DNA from: an uncultured Methylobacillus sp.
GTDB taxonomy: Bacteria > Pseudomonadota > Gammaproteobacteria > Burkholderiales > Methylophilaceae
Assembly (NCBI GenBank): GCA_946478865.1
Contig: CAMLDO010000005.1
Location: 1-64,000, forward strand
Direction of reading: 5' to 3'
DNA length: 64,000 nt
The position numbers were made by a program, and so were the translations under genes. Position 1 is the stretch's first letter. Each line of letters starts with the position of its first letter. This document shows positions 43,366-51,876 of this stretch, piece after piece. The notes under the pieces are model-generated. The model did no database searches. It saw nothing but the letters and a program-made list of their open reading frames with translations, and was not told the origin of the DNA.

Positions 43366-44530
43366 AATCCTCTACGTTATCGCCTGCACGGTGCTGTTCG
43401 TGCCGGCGTTCCTGCTTGCATGGCAGGTGGTGCTGTCGCTGCCCTTCTTCAAACGCAAGAGCATCCTGTTCGGCCGCCGCCCGCACGTGGCGGTGCTCAT
43501 GCCCGCGCACAACGAATCGGCCGGCATCGCGCGGCCCCTCAGTGCGATCCGCATGCAGTTGCAGCCGGGCGACCGCGTGCTGGTGGTCGCGGATAACTGC
43601 GATGACGACACCGCCGAGGTCGCGCTTGCCAATGGCGCGGAAGTCGTGGTGCGTACCGATGCGGAGCTGCGCGGCAAGGGCTATGCGCTCGATTTCGGCG
43701 TGCGCCATCTCATGGTCGATCCGCCCGAGGTGGTCATCATCGTGGATGCCGACTGCATCGTGCACGGCTACGCGCTCGACATGCTCGCGCGCTACGCTCT
43801 CGCAGTGAGCCGCCCGGTGCAGGCGCTCTATCTCATGCATGCGCCGGAAGGCGCCGGGCTCAAGACCAAGGTGGCGGAATTCGCCTGGGCGGTGAAGAAC
43901 TGGGCGCGACCGCTCGGCTATCATCACATGGGTCTGCCGTGCCAGCTCATGGGTACCGGCATGGCGTTTCCGTGGGCGCTTCTCAAGGACGCCAGACTCG
44001 CGACCGGCCATATAGTGGAGGACCTCAAGCTCGGCCTCGATTTTGCTGCCGCGGGCCATGCGCCGCACTTCTGCCCCGGCGCGCGCGTGACCAGCGTATT
44101 CGCGAGCAACAGCGAAGGCGCGGATTCGCAGCGCACGCGCTGGGAACATGGCTCGATCGGCATGCTGCTGGAAGAGGGCTGGCCGCGCCTCAAGCAGGCG
44201 ATCCGCGAGCGCAAGCCCGGCCTGCTCGCACTGGCGCTCGACCTGTGCGTACCGCCGCTCGCGCTGCTGACGCTGCTCGTTGTCGCGCTCTGCGGCCTTG
44301 GCGCCGCAGGCTGGCTGATCACGGGCGATGCGCGGCCGTGGCTGCTCGCCTTCATCGACCTTGGCCTCGTGGGTGGCGCAGTGCTGCTCGCCTGGCTGCG
44401 CTTCGGGCGCAAGATCATCTCGTTGCCCAGCCTCGCCTACGCGCCATTCTATGCGCTCTCGAAAATTCCGCTGTACCTGAAATTCCTGTTCCGCCGTCAG
44501 GCGGAGTGGGTGCGTTCACGACGGGATTGA
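43349..44530 (+). CDS. Membrane-anchored family 2 glycosyltransferase
   Basis: 393-aa GT2 enzyme with an N-terminal transmembrane helix (about residues 4-28) and two or three C-terminal helices (about 295-360). The catalytic region shows VAVLMPAHNESAGI, DNCDDDTAEVA, the DxD-type IIVDADCIV and a Gln-x-x-x-Trp-like TRWEHGS at about 265. This layout is that of cellulose-synthase-like and N-glycosyltransferase-type enzymes acting at the membrane. It overlaps the previous gene by 17 bp and precedes the first acyltransferase by 7 bp. Confidence 0.9.
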   Translation: MTLLLEILYVIACTVLFVPAFLLAWQVVLSLPFFKRKSILFGRRPHVAVLMPAHNESAGIARPLSAIRMQLQPGDRVLVVADNCDDDTAEVALANGAEVVVRTDAELRGKGYALDFGVRHLMVDPPEVVIIVDADCIVHGYALDMLARYALAVSRPVQALYLMHAPEGAGLKTKVAEFAWAVKNWARPLGYHHMGLPCQLMGTGMAFPWALLKDARLATGHIVEDLKLGLDFAAAGHAPHFCPGARVTSVFASNSEGADSQRTRWEHGSIGMLLEEGWPRLKQAIRERKPGLLALALDLCVPPLALLTLLVVALCGLGAAGWLITGDARPWLLAFIDLGLVGGAVLLAWLRFGRKIISLPSLAYAPFYALSKIPLYLKFLFRRQAEWVRSRRD

Positions 44531-44537
44531 TGCGACG

Positions 44538-45686
44538 ATGACCATCGAAAGCCAAGTGGCCCCCAAGCCCCAATCTGCCCACGCAAAAGCCCAGCGCACC
44601 GACAGCGAAATCTTCGTCGGTATCCAGATGCTGCGCGGGCTCGCGGCTTCGATGGTGGTGGTGCATCACTACGTCGCCTCGCAGGCAGAGCGGGGCGCGG
44701 AGCTCGGCCGCTGGTGGCACGAGTTCGGCGGCTCGGGCGTGGATATCTTCTTTGTGATCAGCGGCTTCATCATGATGATCACGCAGTCCGACCCGAGCGG
44801 GCAGCGCAATTATTCCGCCAAGAAATTCCTCACCCGGCGCCTGTTGCGCATCGCGCCGCTGTACTGGGTGCTCACCGCGCTCGCGTTCGGCATGGCCTCG
44901 CTCGCGGGCGCGGCGGTCAACACGCAGATTCCGTTCGACAAGTTCGTGATGTCCATGCTGTTCCTGCCTTACAGCCCCGGGCCGATTTCGATGAGCGACA
45001 CCGCGCACCTCGCCTACGTGATCCCGATGGCGTGGACGCTCACCTTCGAATGGTTCTTCTACCTGGTATTCGCCGCGGCGCTCGCGTTCGGCCTGCAGGC
45101 CTTCGCCCGGCTGCGCTTCATTGCCGCGACCTTTATCGCGCTCATTGCGGCGGGGATACTGGCGCGCCCGGAAACGCCCATCCTGCAGGTGGTCACCAGC
45201 CCGCTGCTGATCGAATTCCTGCTCGGCTGCCTGGTCGCGACGATGTATCGCAAGGGCGTGCGCATACCGGCGTGGCTTGCGCTGCCGGTGGCACTGGTCG
45301 CGGTCGGCGCGCTCACCAACCAGCTGCACGGCAACGTATTCGAGCGTACCGCGATCTGGGGGCTGGCCTCGTTTGCGCTCATTTCGGCGGCGTCGCTCAA
45401 TCGGCGCGAGATTGCGCTGTCGCTCGTTACGCGTCCGTTCGCACGCCTCGGCGACATTTCGTATTCGCTCTACCTATCGCATTTCTTCACGCTTGCGCTG
45501 TTCGTGCGTATTCAGGACCGCGTGCCGCCGCTCGCCGAGAGCTTCGGCTGGCTGACGCTGGCGGCTTTCGTGCTGCTCAATCTGTTCGGGGCCGAGATGT
45601 GCTACCGCTTTATCGAAAATCCGGCGCGTCGCTTCTTTGCGCGTGCCGATTTCGGGTGGTTGCGGCCCAAGCGCAAGGCGGCGTGA
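44538..45686 (+). CDS. Acyltransferase 3 family protein (OafA-like), first of three
   Basis: 382-aa membrane acyltransferase of the Acyl_transf_3 family with about ten helices. Conserved motifs include IQMLRGLAASMVVVHHY with the essential His, FGGSGVDIFFVISGFIMM, and the FLTRRLLRIAPLYW arginine motif. It would transfer acetyl or another acyl group onto the lipid-linked sugar or EPS across the inner membrane. Unlike the next two, it has a soluble N-terminal extension of about 35 residues. The stop is 1 bp before the next gene's start. Confidence 0.9.
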   Translation: MTIESQVAPKPQSAHAKAQRTDSEIFVGIQMLRGLAASMVVVHHYVASQAERGAELGRWWHEFGGSGVDIFFVISGFIMMITQSDPSGQRNYSAKKFLTRRLLRIAPLYWVLTALAFGMASLAGAAVNTQIPFDKFVMSMLFLPYSPGPISMSDTAHLAYVIPMAWTLTFEWFFYLVFAAALAFGLQAFARLRFIAATFIALIAAGILARPETPILQVVTSPLLIEFLLGCLVATMYRKGVRIPAWLALPVALVAVGALTNQLHGNVFERTAIWGLASFALISAASLNRREIALSLVTRPFARLGDISYSLYLSHFFTLALFVRIQDRVPPLAESFGWLTLAAFVLLNLFGAEMCYRFIENPARRFFARADFGWLRPKRKAA

Positions 45687-45687
45687 C

Positions 45688-46719
45688 ATGAGCACCCAGA
45701 CCCGTCAGGACTGGGTGGATATCGCCAAGGGAATTGGCATTTTGCTCGTGGTCTACGGACACACTGTGCGCGGTGTGGTCTCGGCGGGCATGGAGACTGA
45801 TCACGGCGTGCTGCGTCTCGCAGACAGTATCGTCTACACCTTCCACATGCCGCTGTTCCTGTTCCTGTCCGGGCTGTTCTTCTGCGGCTCGCTCAAGAAG
45901 CGCGGCGGGCTTGCGCTGGTGCTGCACAAGGTCGATACCATTCTTTATCCCTACGTGCTGTGGTCCTTGCTGCAAGGATTCATCGAAGTCTTTCTCGGCC
46001 GCTATACCAACGGCGACGTGACGATGGCAGAGGTACTCAATCTCAACGAACCGCGCGCGCATTTCTGGTTTCTTTATACGCTGTTCGTCCTGACGGTGAT
46101 CGGCACGCTGGTGTACCTGCGCCTGCAGCCGCGCTTCTATGGGCTCGTCGTCGCGATCGCGGCGGTGATCTTCGTACAGCAGCATGCGCTGCCCGATTTC
46201 CAGAACGCGGATTACATCTATTACAGCCTGGTGTATTTCGCCGCCGGCATCTGGTTCAACCGGCATCAGGAGTTCTTTCTGCGGAACAGCCGCCTGCTGC
46301 TGTTGCCGGCATTGCTGCTGTTCGCGGCAGGGCAGTGGCTGTTTCATCTGGTCTACGGCATGAGCTACAAGGACATCGGCCTGCCGCTGCTCTTGCTTGC
46401 CGCCGTTTCCATACTCACGGTGGTGTTGGCTTCCAGCGTGCTGAGTGCCTACACGCCACGCTGGCTCATCTATCTGGGCGCTTCCTCGATGGCGATCTAC
46501 CTCATGCACATCCTGGCGGGCAGCGGGGTGCGGGTCATCCTGCAAAAGATCATGGGTGTGGAGGACGTGACTGTTCACCTGGTTGTTGGCTTGCCGCTGG
46601 CAATCCTCCTGCCGCTGTTGGCGCTGGAGCTCTTCAGGCGCTGGAATCTGATGTTCTTTATTGAAGCACCCAAACCCGTTTCCGGGCATTACTGGTACCG
46701 CAAACTCAGTAGAACCTGA
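45688..46719 (+). CDS. Acyltransferase 3 family protein, second of three
   Basis: 343-aa membrane acyltransferase resembling fucose-4-O-acetylase-like members: WVDIAKGIGILLVVYGHTVRG at the start with the catalytic His, FHMPLFLFLSGLFF, and FWFLYTLFVLTVIG. The ATG at 45688 follows the previous stop directly; a longer upstream frame exists but overlaps the previous gene. About ten helices. It probably acetylates a different position of the EPS from its neighbours, which is inferred from sequence divergence. Confidence 0.9.
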   Translation: MSTQTRQDWVDIAKGIGILLVVYGHTVRGVVSAGMETDHGVLRLADSIVYTFHMPLFLFLSGLFFCGSLKKRGGLALVLHKVDTILYPYVLWSLLQGFIEVFLGRYTNGDVTMAEVLNLNEPRAHFWFLYTLFVLTVIGTLVYLRLQPRFYGLVVAIAAVIFVQQHALPDFQNADYIYYSLVYFAAGIWFNRHQEFFLRNSRLLLLPALLLFAAGQWLFHLVYGMSYKDIGLPLLLLAAVSILTVVLASSVLSAYTPRWLIYLGASSMAIYLMHILAGSGVRVILQKIMGVEDVTVHLVVGLPLAILLPLLALELFRRWNLMFFIEAPKPVSGHYWYRKLSRT

Positions 46720-46754
46720 CAGGACACGGCGCGGGCTTTTAAGGAAGTCGCGTC

Positions 46755-47750
46755 ATGGAAAAAGAAAGATTCAATGTACTGGACGGATGGCGCGGCATCA
46801 GCATCCTGCTGGTGTTGGCCGCCCATTTGCTGCCGCTCGGACCCAAGGCGCTCGAACTCAATGTGGCGACCGGGCTGCTGGGCATGGTCTTTTTCTTCAT
46901 CCTTTCCGGATTTCTCGTCACCCATTTCCTGCTGTCGCGCTACGGAGTGCTCGATTTTCTGATCCGGCGCTTCTTCCGCATATTGCCGCTGGTGTGGCTG
47001 TACATGACGCTGATGTTTCTCATCACGCCGGTGACGATAGATGTCTGGATGTCGCACTTCCTGTTCTACGGCAATTATCCGCCCGGCACGTTTATCTCCA
47101 CCACGCCGCACCTGTGGTCGCTCTGCGTCGAGGTGCATTTTTACGTGGGGGTGGCGTTGCTCGTCGCGCTCCTCGGCAAGCGCGGGCTTTTGCTGATTCC
47201 CCTGCTGTTGCTGTTTTTTACGCTGCTGCGCATCGACCAGAGCGCGCATTACTCCATCATCACCCATCTGCGCATCGACGAGATTCTCGCGGGCAGCGTG
47301 CTGGCGCTCATCTACAACAACAAACTGGGGGTGTTGCTGCGGCAGGCGCTCGCGAAGGTGAACCTGCCTGTCGTCCTTGTCCTACTTTTGATTTCCTGCC
47401 ATCCCGATAGCGGCTTCATGTGCTATTTGCGACCCTATTTCGCAGCCATTGCCATCGGCGCGACGCTCTTCAGCCAGAAGCAGACGTTTGCCGTGCGGGT
47501 GCTGCAACACAAGGTGCTGTTCTACATCGCGACGATCTCGTTCGCGCTGTACGTGATCCACCCTTTCCTCATGCAGACCTGGCTGGGGACGGGAGAAACG
47601 CTGGAGAAGTATGCCAAGCGTCCATTGCTGCTGGCTGTGCTGTTCGTGCTGGCGCATCTGTCGACGTTTTACTACGAGCAGAAATGGATCGTGACGGGCA
47701 AAACCTTATCCAACAAGTTGAAGGCGAAAGACGTGTATGAAACCAAATAA
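46755..47750 (+). CDS. Acyltransferase 3 family protein, third of three
   Basis: 331-aa membrane acyltransferase: VLDGWRGISILLVLAAHLLPLG with the catalytic His region, LGMVFFFILSGFLVTHFLL, and the IRRFFRILPLVWLY arginine motif. About ten helices; OafA/YrhL-like without a C-terminal SGNH domain. It starts 35 bp after the second acyltransferase and overlaps the unknown secreted protein by 14 bp, so its product and that protein are made together. Confidence 0.9.
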   Translation: MEKERFNVLDGWRGISILLVLAAHLLPLGPKALELNVATGLLGMVFFFILSGFLVTHFLLSRYGVLDFLIRRFFRILPLVWLYMTLMFLITPVTIDVWMSHFLFYGNYPPGTFISTTPHLWSLCVEVHFYVGVALLVALLGKRGLLLIPLLLLFFTLLRIDQSAHYSIITHLRIDEILAGSVLALIYNNKLGVLLRQALAKVNLPVVLVLLLISCHPDSGFMCYLRPYFAAIAIGATLFSQKQTFAVRVLQHKVLFYIATISFALYVIHPFLMQTWLGTGETLEKYAKRPLLLAVLFVLAHLSTFYYEQKWIVTGKTLSNKLKAKDVYETK

Positions 47751-48735
47751 GAAACAAATCGCGATTGCCTTGCTAGTGCTCGCCCCTTCGGTCCATGCCG
47801 TGACCGCCGTCACCACGCTGCTCACCGACGCGGTCTTCGGCACCACCAGCTTCTGGTACAAGCCCATTCCCTCCACCGCGCCGCTGCATTCCAATTCGGC
47901 CAATTTCGTGAAGGAGTTCCTGCGCCAGAAAACGACCTATTACAACACCGTCACCGTCAACACCCGCGATTACACCAGCCCCGTATATATCGCTCCTTCC
48001 GGAGCGCCTACCGTGAAGGTCACGCAGTGGGATTGCCAGAAGAAAGGCTATCTCGACTCGACGTTGGCGACGCAGTGGGCTGCCGTGCCGATTCCGTCCA
48101 ATGCGGTTCCCTCCAAGGGCACCGATGCTGAAATGACTATTTACCAGCCCTCGACCAAAACGTTGTGGGAGTTCTGGCAGGCGCGCAAGATCGACGGCAA
48201 ATGGCAGGCGTGCTGGGGCGGCCGCCTGTTGAACACCTCTCTGAGCGCCGGCATTTTTCCGGGCTATTACGGCACGACCGCGACCAGCCTGCCTTTCATC
48301 GGTGGCCAGATCACGGCCGAGGAGCTAAAGCGCGGAGAAATCCGGCATGTGATGGGGATTTCCCTGGTCGAGATCGAGCACTACAACATCTTTTCCTGGC
48401 CGGCCAACCGCTCGGACGGCTACAACCCGTACAAGATTCCCAACCGCATTCCCGAAGGACTGCGATTTCGGCTCGACCCGCGCGTCAATGTCGATGCGCT
48501 GCCGATGACGCGCGTCGGCAAGATCGTGGCCAAGGCCGCGCAGAAGTATGGCTTCGTGGTTTGGGATCGCTCCGGAGCGGTATCGCTGCGTGCGCAGAAT
48601 GCGGTGTCGTACACCGCGCTCGGACAGAGCGATCCGTATCCCACGCTGTTTGAAGGAAAGCCTAACTATGCGGTTTTAAACGGTTTTCCGTGGGACAAGA
48701 TTCAGTTTCTCCCGATGCACTACGGTCGCCCTTGA
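47737..48735 (+). CDS. Secreted protein of unknown function, paralogue A
   Basis: 332-aa protein with a signal peptide (about residues 1-21, ending SVHA). It is about two-thirds identical by eye to the protein encoded at 57614-58621. Shared blocks are SFWY-PIP--APLH near residue 37, TYYNTV-VNTR-YTSPVY, PTVKVTQWDCQKKG, SKGTDAEMTIYQPST, WQACWGGR, GTTATSLPFIGGQIT, GEIRHVMGISLVE-EH, SWPA-RSDG, RIPEGLR-RLDP and AAQKYGFVVWD-SGA. I recall similar secreted proteins in actinobacteria but know no assigned function. It is the last gene before a sigma-54 promoter region and is coupled to the third acyltransferase. Confidence 0.85.
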   Translation: MKPNKKQIAIALLVLAPSVHAVTAVTTLLTDAVFGTTSFWYKPIPSTAPLHSNSANFVKEFLRQKTTYYNTVTVNTRDYTSPVYIAPSGAPTVKVTQWDCQKKGYLDSTLATQWAAVPIPSNAVPSKGTDAEMTIYQPSTKTLWEFWQARKIDGKWQACWGGRLLNTSLSAGIFPGYYGTTATSLPFIGGQITAEELKRGEIRHVMGISLVEIEHYNIFSWPANRSDGYNPYKIPNRIPEGLRFRLDPRVNVDALPMTRVGKIVAKAAQKYGFVVWDRSGAVSLRAQNAVSYTALGQSDPYPTLFEGKPNYAVLNGFPWDKIQFLPMHYGRP

Positions 48736-48888
48736 GCGTCATGTCTGCATCCGGAGACACTGCGAACTGATAAGAATCAGTTAGTTAGCCTGGTTTTACA
48801 TGGCGGTGTCGTCTCAGGGCGACGTTTTCTGAGATGAAGGTTTGTGGTGATTTGAAGATTTTTTGTTGTTTATCAATAGCTTGGGTTG

Positions 48889-48905
48889 GTGGCATGGCGA
48901 TTGCT
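48889..48905 (+). promoter_or_regulatory. Sigma-54 (-24/-12) promoter for the WecG-like gene
   Basis: GTGGCATGGCGATTGCT matches YTGGCACG-N4-TTGCW except for the first base and one C to T change, with GG and GC 10 bp apart. The predicted start is near 48916. Two inverted repeats upstream (AACTGAT-AAGA-ATCAGTT at 48765-48782, and TCTCAG/CTGAGA at 48812-48834) are candidate enhancer sites. Confidence 0.65.
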
Positions 48906-48912
48906 ATTTCTC

Positions 48913-48927
48913 ATGGCGTTACGCCAT
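48913..48927 (+). other. Hairpin at the 5' end of the WecG-like mRNA
   Basis: ATGGCG-TTA-CGCCAT, a perfect 6-bp hairpin right at the predicted transcript start and 4 bp before the SD (GGAGGA, 48931-48936). It could stabilise the mRNA or affect initiation. Confidence 0.4.
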
Positions 48928-48943
48928 TTTGGAGGATTAGGAA

Positions 48944-49726
48944 TTGAATCTGAGTCTAGGCAAGGTAGTCCCTATCGCAGGCTATCCGGTACACGAAGCG
49001 ACGCCGGAAGATCTCGCCATCTACCTGCTCTCGGTTTTGCGCCACCATGAAAAGATCTCGCTGTTGTTCGCCAACAGCAATTTCGTCGTCAAGTGCAAGA
49101 CCCTGCTGAATCGCATGGTCAACGACAGCGTGCTGATCGTGAACGACGGCATCGGCCTCGATATCGTCGCCAAGTTTTTGCACGGACGTCCGTTCAAGGC
49201 CAACCTGAACGGCACCGATTTTACCCCTTACCTGTTCCGCGAGTCGGCCCGGCCGCTGCGTGTCTTCCTGCTCGGCGCGAAGCCCGAGATCGTCACGAAG
49301 GCCGCGAGCTACGTCGAGCACGAGCTGGGCCAGGTGGTCGTGGGTTACGCGGACGGCTACAGCGGCATCGACGATCCGGAAACCATCCGCCGCATCAATC
49401 AATCGGAAGCCGAGGTGCTGCTGGTGGCGCTGGGAAATCCGCTGCAGGAAGAGTGGATTCTTACCCACCGCGATCAGCTCGATGTCGGCGTGGTAACCGG
49501 CGTTGGCGCCCTGTTCGATTTCTGGGCTGGCAACAAGCCGCGTGCGCCCGAATTTATCCAGAAGATGCGCATGGAGTGGCTGTATCGCCTCGCGCACGAA
49601 CCGCGTCGCCTCATGCGGCGCTATACGCTGGACATGCTGGTGTTCTTTGCCGATTGCTTCAAGAACCGCAAGAACGTCCAGCCTGAATTGATTTCAACGG
49701 AGGGCCGTCCCCAGGCCCATTACTAG
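48944..49726 (+). CDS. WecG/TagA/CpsF-family glycosyltransferase
   Basis: 260-aa GT26-family enzyme of the WecG/TagA/CpsF type, a cytosolic glycosyltransferase acting on undecaprenyl-linked intermediates. Conserved segments are NSNFVVKC, NDGIGLDIVAKFLHG, NLNGTDFTPYL, RVFLLGAKPEIV, EVLLVALGNPLQEEWI and GVGALFDFWAGNKPRAP. The start is a TTG at 48944, chosen because GGAGGA lies 7 bp upstream and no ATG fits. It begins the second half of the EPS plus-strand block, under a sigma-54-like promoter. Confidence 0.92.
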   Translation: MNLSLGKVVPIAGYPVHEATPEDLAIYLLSVLRHHEKISLLFANSNFVVKCKTLLNRMVNDSVLIVNDGIGLDIVAKFLHGRPFKANLNGTDFTPYLFRESARPLRVFLLGAKPEIVTKAASYVEHELGQVVVGYADGYSGIDDPETIRRINQSEAEVLLVALGNPLQEEWILTHRDQLDVGVVTGVGALFDFWAGNKPRAPEFIQKMRMEWLYRLAHEPRRLMRRYTLDMLVFFADCFKNRKNVQPELISTEGRPQAHY

Positions 49727-49810
49727 GTTCTGCTTTCAAATGGTTTGCCAGATGCACGATTGCGAAAAGACATCTGAAAACAGAGCCACTCACTTGCAAG
49801 GACTCATGCT

Positions 49811-50821
49811 ATGAAAATACTTGTCGTCGGCGGCGCAGGATACATCGGTTCCCACATGGTGAAGATGCTGCTTGATCAGGGCCATGCGGTGGTGACTTTC
49901 GACAACCTTTCTTCCGGCTACCGCGATGCGGTGCTGGGGGGCGATTTCGTCAAGGGCGACCTGGCGGATCGGGAGCGTGTCGATGAAGTTTTCGCCGTGC
50001 ACCGGCCGGACGCAGTCATGCATTTCGCTTCCCACATTCAGGTGGGCGAGTCCGTGCGGCATCCGGACAAGTACTACCAGAACAACGTCACCAATACGCT
50101 CAACCTGCTGGATGCGATGGTGAAGCACGGAGTGGAGTATTTCATCTTCTCGTCCACCGCCGCCATTTTCGGCGAGCCGGACTATGTGCCGATCGACCAT
50201 TCGCACCCCAAGAACCCGGTCAATCCCTACGGCCGCACCAAGTGGATGGTGGAGCAGATTCTGCATGATTACGACGAGGCCTACGGGCTCAAGTCGGTAT
50301 GCCTGCGCTATTTCAATGCCGCCGGTGCCCATCCGCAGGGGCTGCTGGGCGAAAGGCACGAACCGGAAACCCATCTCATCCCCTTGGTGTTGCAGGCTAT
50401 CTCCGGCCGCCGCGAATCGATCACGGTCTACGGCCGCGACTACGACACGCCGGATGGCACATGCATGCGCGACTACATCCATGTGATGGACCTGTGCACG
50501 GCCCACCTGCTGGCACTGCAGCGTCTCATGGCGACCGGCCTGAGTCGCCGCTACAACCTCGGCAACGGCTCCGGCTATACCGTGCAGGAGGTCATCGATG
50601 CTGCCGAGCGCGTCACCGGTTGCCTGGTGCGTGTGCAGGAGGGCGGGCGTCGCGCCGGCGATCCCGCCATGCTGGTAGCGGACTCGCTGCTAGCACGCGA
50701 GGAACTGGGCTGGGAGCCGTTCTATTCCGATCTCGACACCATCATCGCCCATGCCTGGCAGTGGGAAATGATCGCTTTGCAACAACAGCGCGAAAACGAA
50801 CACAACCGTTACGCCGCCTGA
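49811..50821 (+). CDS. galE: UDP-glucose 4-epimerase
   Basis: 336-aa short-chain dehydrogenase-type epimerase interconverting UDP-glucose and UDP-galactose. The NAD-binding GGAGYIGS motif is at residues 7-14, the catalytic Ser region in [15 protein letters not shown] is the Tyr-x-x-x-Lys motif, and [23 protein letters not shown] and RRAGDP are present. The length is normal. It supplies UDP-galactose for the EPS with GalU, encoded 50 bp downstream. It starts 84 bp after the WecG-like gene. Confidence 0.96.
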   Translation: MKILVVGGAGYIGSHMVKMLLDQGHAVVTFDNLSSGYRDAVLGGDFVKGDLADRERVDEVFAVHRPDAVMHFASHIQVGESVRHPDKYYQNNVTNTLNLLDAMVKHGVEYFIFSSTAAIFGEPDYVPIDHSHPKNPVNPYGRTKWMVEQILHDYDEAYGLKSVCLRYFNAAGAHPQGLLGERHEPETHLIPLVLQAISGRRESITVYGRDYDTPDGTCMRDYIHVMDLCTAHLLALQRLMATGLSRRYNLGNGSGYTVQEVIDAAERVTGCLVRVQEGGRRAGDPAMLVADSLLAREELGWEPFYSDLDTIIAHAWQWEMIALQQQRENEHNRYAA

Positions 50822-50871
50822 CCAGGCTTATTCCGAATAAGCATTTAATCAACTTCAAGAAAACAGACACC

Positions 50872-51810
50872 ATGACAAAAATTACCAAAGCCGTATTCCC
50901 CGTCGCCGGCCTCGGCACCCGATTCCTGCCCGCCACCAAGGCGAGCCCCAAAGAAATGTTGCCCATCGTGGACAAGCCGCTGATCCAGTATGCGGTTGAA
51001 GAGGCGGTCGCCGCCGGCATTACCGACATGATCTTCATTACCGGGCGCAACAAGCGTTCGATTTCCGACCATTTCGACATGGCTTACGAACTGGAAAACG
51101 AACTGGAGCGCAACGGCAAGGAGAAGCTGCTCAAGATCGTGCGCAGCGTGATCCCGCGCACCGTCAATTGCATCTATATCCGCCAGAACCGCGCGCTCGG
51201 CCTCGGCCATGCCGTGCTCATGGCCAAGCCGGTAGTGCAGGACGAACCATTTGCCGTGCTGCTGGCCGACGACCTGCTGGACGGCGAGCCGCCGGTCATG
51301 AAGCAGATGGTGGATGCCTTCGATTACTACAATTGCTCGCTGCTCGGCGTCGAGGACGTGCCGCGCGAGAATACCGGCAGCTACGGCATCGTTGCCTCGC
51401 GCCCGCTCGATGAAAAGGTGGAGCAGGTGTCCGGCATCGTCGAAAAGCCGAAACCCGCAGATGCGCCTTCTACGCTGGGCGTCGTCGGCCGTTATGTGCT
51501 CACGCCGCGGATTTTCCATTTCCTGGAAAACATTCAGGCTGGTTCGGGCGGCGAGATTCAATTGACCGATGCGATAGCCGCACTGCTCAACGAAGAGCAA
51601 GTGCTTGCTTATCGGTACGACGGCGTGCGCTATGACTGCGGCTCCAAGAACGGCTATCTCGAAGCCACCGTAAAGCTGGCCCTGCGCCATCCCGAGGTCG
51701 GCAAGGAGTTCCGCGCGATGCTGGAAGGCATGTTTGGCCAAAGTGTAAAAAAAGAGACACAAAATCATGAAAAACAAAGGGAACTGCTGGTGGTCGGTGG
51801 GAACAGTTGA
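50872..51810 (+). CDS. galU: UTP--glucose-1-phosphate uridylyltransferase
   Basis: 312-aa enzyme making UDP-glucose from UTP and glucose 1-phosphate. The N-terminus [31 protein letters not shown] is the nucleotide-binding signature; [26 protein letters not shown] and [10 protein letters not shown] follow. UDP-glucose serves EpsB, GalE and MdoH, linking the EPS and the periplasmic glucan pathways in this window. The ATG at 50872 is chosen; a long upstream frame is a galE shadow. The tail beyond residue 295 is variable. Confidence 0.96.
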   Translation: MTKITKAVFPVAGLGTRFLPATKASPKEMLPIVDKPLIQYAVEEAVAAGITDMIFITGRNKRSISDHFDMAYELENELERNGKEKLLKIVRSVIPRTVNCIYIRQNRALGLGHAVLMAKPVVQDEPFAVLLADDLLDGEPPVMKQMVDAFDYYNCSLLGVEDVPRENTGSYGIVASRPLDEKVEQVSGIVEKPKPADAPSTLGVVGRYVLTPRIFHFLENIQAGSGGEIQLTDAIAALLNEEQVLAYRYDGVRYDCGSKNGYLEATVKLALRHPEVGKEFRAMLEGMFGQSVKKETQNHEKQRELLVVGGNS

Positions 51811-51876
51811 TGTTTGAAAAACGCTGTGCTATGGTCGCCCGGAGGGGTTGCGAATTACAAAAAAGGGGCATTTCAC

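Noticed and set aside
50299..50871. N-terminal extension of the GalU frame into galE
   Set aside because: The extension is out-of-frame galE sequence; the ATG at 50872 gives the conserved GalU N-terminus.
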